The notes beneath the pieces are model-generated. The model was given only the letters and a program-made list of their open reading frames with translations, did not search any database and was not told the DNA's origin. The translations under genes were made by a program, and so were the position numbers. This document shows, one piece after another, positions 62,980 to 64,000 of a stretch of 64,000 nt of DNA (the stretch's first letter is position 1; each line of letters opens with the position of its first letter). Source of the DNA: Gemmatimonadaceae bacterium (GTDB taxonomy: Bacteria; Gemmatimonadota; Gemmatimonadetes; Gemmatimonadales; Gemmatimonadaceae); assembly GCA_037721215.1 (NCBI GenBank), contig JBBJNV010000004.1, forward strand, positions 1 to 64,000. Reading direction: 5' to 3'.

Positions 62980-63974
62980 CCGACGCTAGCGAATACGCGG
63001 CGATGCGCTCAGGCTCGCTGCTCGTCGATCGCAGCGAGCGAGTGCGGATCCGGTTCACGGGACCGAGGGCCGCCGAGATCATTACCGGGCTCGTCACCAA
63101 TGACGTCTGTTCCCTTGTGGCTGGCCAGGGGCAGTACGCGGCAGCGCTTACGCCAAAGGGAAAAATTGCCGCCGACATCAGAATATTTGTCGGCGATGCC
63201 GATGTGCTTACCGACACGTCCGCGCGCGCGGGTCCGGGATGGCAGGACATCGTGCGCCGGTACGTCAATCCACGTGTAGCCCCGTACCGTGATATCACCG
63301 GGGAAAGCCGCAGTTTCGGGGTATTCGGTCCAAAATCAGTTCGGGCTGTAGCGAGTGCGACGGGCATCGGTGAGGCGGTTCTGGGAGCGCTTGCGGCATA
63401 TTCCCATGTAACTGCGGGCGCCGATGGTAATCGCATGACCGTCGTGCGTGTAGCTGAGATCGACGTCCCGGGTTTCGAGATTGTGGCAGGGATCGCTGCT
63501 GCCGATTCTCTTCGCGACCGCCTCATTGCCGCAGGCGCGACGTCGGGATCGATGAGTGCCTGGGAGATTGCGCGCATCGAGGCTGGGCGCCCGGAGTGGG
63601 GTATCGATATCAACGACTCCACCATTCCGCAGGAAGCCAACTTCGACGAGCTCGGCGCCATTTCCTACACGAAAGGCTGCTACACTGGTCAGGAGACCGT
63701 CGCACGAGTTCACTTCCGAGGGCATGTAAACCGGTTTCTGCGCCGCCTTCACTTCGTCAGTGCATCGCTGCCCGCGGCAAACGCCGAACTCGTCGATGAC
63801 GCCGGAAATGTCGTTGGAGATGTGAGAAGCGTGGCGATGTCACCGCGCCATGGAGGGGTTGCCCTGGCGATGGTGCGGCGAGAGGTCGGGCCCGGGACAA
63901 CCCTGCATGCGAGGTGGGCAGGCGGCGAATGTACGATGCAGATTGCCGCACAGGAAAAAGGCGCGACTGGTTAG
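62976..63974 (+). CDS. YgfZ/GcvT-like folate-binding protein
   Basis: A 332-residue protein related to YgfZ, a tetrahydrofolate-dependent factor for iron-sulfur enzyme maturation and repair. It has LVTNDVCSLVAGQGQYAALTPKGKIAADIRIF near the N-terminus and the hallmark KGCYTGQE near residue 230. The reading frame continues upstream to 62595 inside glcF, but ATG 62976 starts the domain and gives a normal length. Linkage to the Fe-S protein GlcF fits its role. Its stop is in the loop of the terminator. Confidence 0.86.
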   Translation: MTDASEYAAMRSGSLLVDRSERVRIRFTGPRAAEIITGLVTNDVCSLVAGQGQYAAALTPKGKIAADIRIFVGDADVLTDTSARAGPGWQDIVRRYVNPRVAPYRDITGESRSFGVFGPKSVRAVASATGIGEAVLGALAAYSHVTAGADGNRMTVVRVAEIDVPGFEIVAGIAAADSLRDRLIAAGATSGSMSAWEIARIEAGRPEWGIDINDSTIPQEANFDELGAISYTKGCYTGQETVARVHFRGHVNRFLRRLHFVSASLPAANAELVDDAGNVVGDVRSVAMSPRHGGVALAMVRREVGPGTTLHARWAGGECTMQIAAQEKGATG

Positions 63975-63985
63975 TCGCGCCTTTT
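63956..63985 (+). terminator. Rho-independent terminator, bidirectional in form
   Basis: A perfect 12-bp stem AAAAGGCGCGAC/GTCGCGCCTTTT with loop TGGTTA; the loop and right arm contain the TAG stop of the ygfZ-like gene. The A and T tracts allow termination on both strands. Confidence 0.85.
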
Positions 63986-64000
63986 CTGATCCGCGAGCGG

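Noticed and set aside
1-64000. CRISPR arrays, tRNA or rRNA genes, prophage, toxin-antitoxin modules
   Set aside because: No regularly spaced repeats, cloverleaf-like sequences, phage structural genes or convincing toxin-antitoxin pairs were seen by reading; tRNAscan-SE and CRISPR finders would settle it.

Overview
The window is about 62% GC and gene-dense on both strands. It fits a Gram-negative, diderm bacterium of the Gemmatimonadota type. The reasons are an outer-membrane TamA/TamB system, SusC/SusD-like and Oar-like TonB receptors, many secreted M20/S9 peptidases and lipoproteins, and frequent GTG/TTG starts with ATGA, GTGA or TTGA overlaps. This assignment is an inference from gene content, not a measured phylogeny.

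Layout. 1-6383 (+): a tightly coupled housekeeping run, thiS-thiG-rsmB-PASTA protein-rpe, then a TlpA-like thioredoxin, tsaD and a divergent lgt. 6402-9730 (-): asparagine synthase and a secreted M20D amidohydrolase. 9758-10588 (+): two small proteins. 10658-13505 (-): a cytochrome c/FTR1 iron permease fusion, with a GntR-type regulator upstream. 13745-15687 (+): an exported unknown protein ending at a strong terminator, then a small membrane protein with an ABC ATPase. 15583-17742 (-): EamA exporter, HAD phosphatase and CYTH protein. 17790-18218 (+): DUF6941-like protein. 18228-25913 (-): a five-gene run with a small membrane protein, TamA, TamB, a zinc-ribbon protein and an NlpC/P60 peptidase. 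25963-28470 (+): an orphan peptide-binding lipoprotein and one permease. 28549-43993: secreted peptidases, a DUF305/LVIVD lipoprotein pair, a DGSG-repeat exported protein, a serine hydrolase, a methyltransferase, and a SusC-SusD-DUF4397 cluster.

43994-46279 is a scarred, low-coherence stretch. It holds a membrane-protein gene broken at a G7 run, a group II intron 3' remnant (domains 5 and 6) on the minus strand, a small unknown gene, a fragment of a PQQ-type sugar dehydrogenase, and an ABC1/UbiB kinase gene cut off mid-domain at a GATC junction shared with that fragment. Next to it lies a TetR regulator with a long basic N-terminal tail. Its promoter is embedded in a 47-bp palindrome that contains two operator-like sites 21 bp apart.

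47280-51000: DUF937 protein, AAC(3)-family acetyltransferase, and a flavoprotein pair (YpdA-like and TrxR-like ferredoxin/flavodoxin-NADP reductase). 51169-54396 (-): an Oar-like TonB receptor. 54588-63974 (+): PduO-type cobalamin adenosyltransferase, aroB (no ordinary start codon visible), a 3D-domain protein, a small membrane protein, a primary-type sigma factor, a YegS-like lipid kinase, glycolate oxidase glcDEF and a YgfZ/GcvT-like protein, closed by a terminator.

No rRNA, tRNA, CRISPR array, prophage or complete transposon was recognised. No wholly new system is proven. The best leads are the scar region, the TetR control region, the extended Tam operon, and the start-codon anomalies at aroB and ygfZ.
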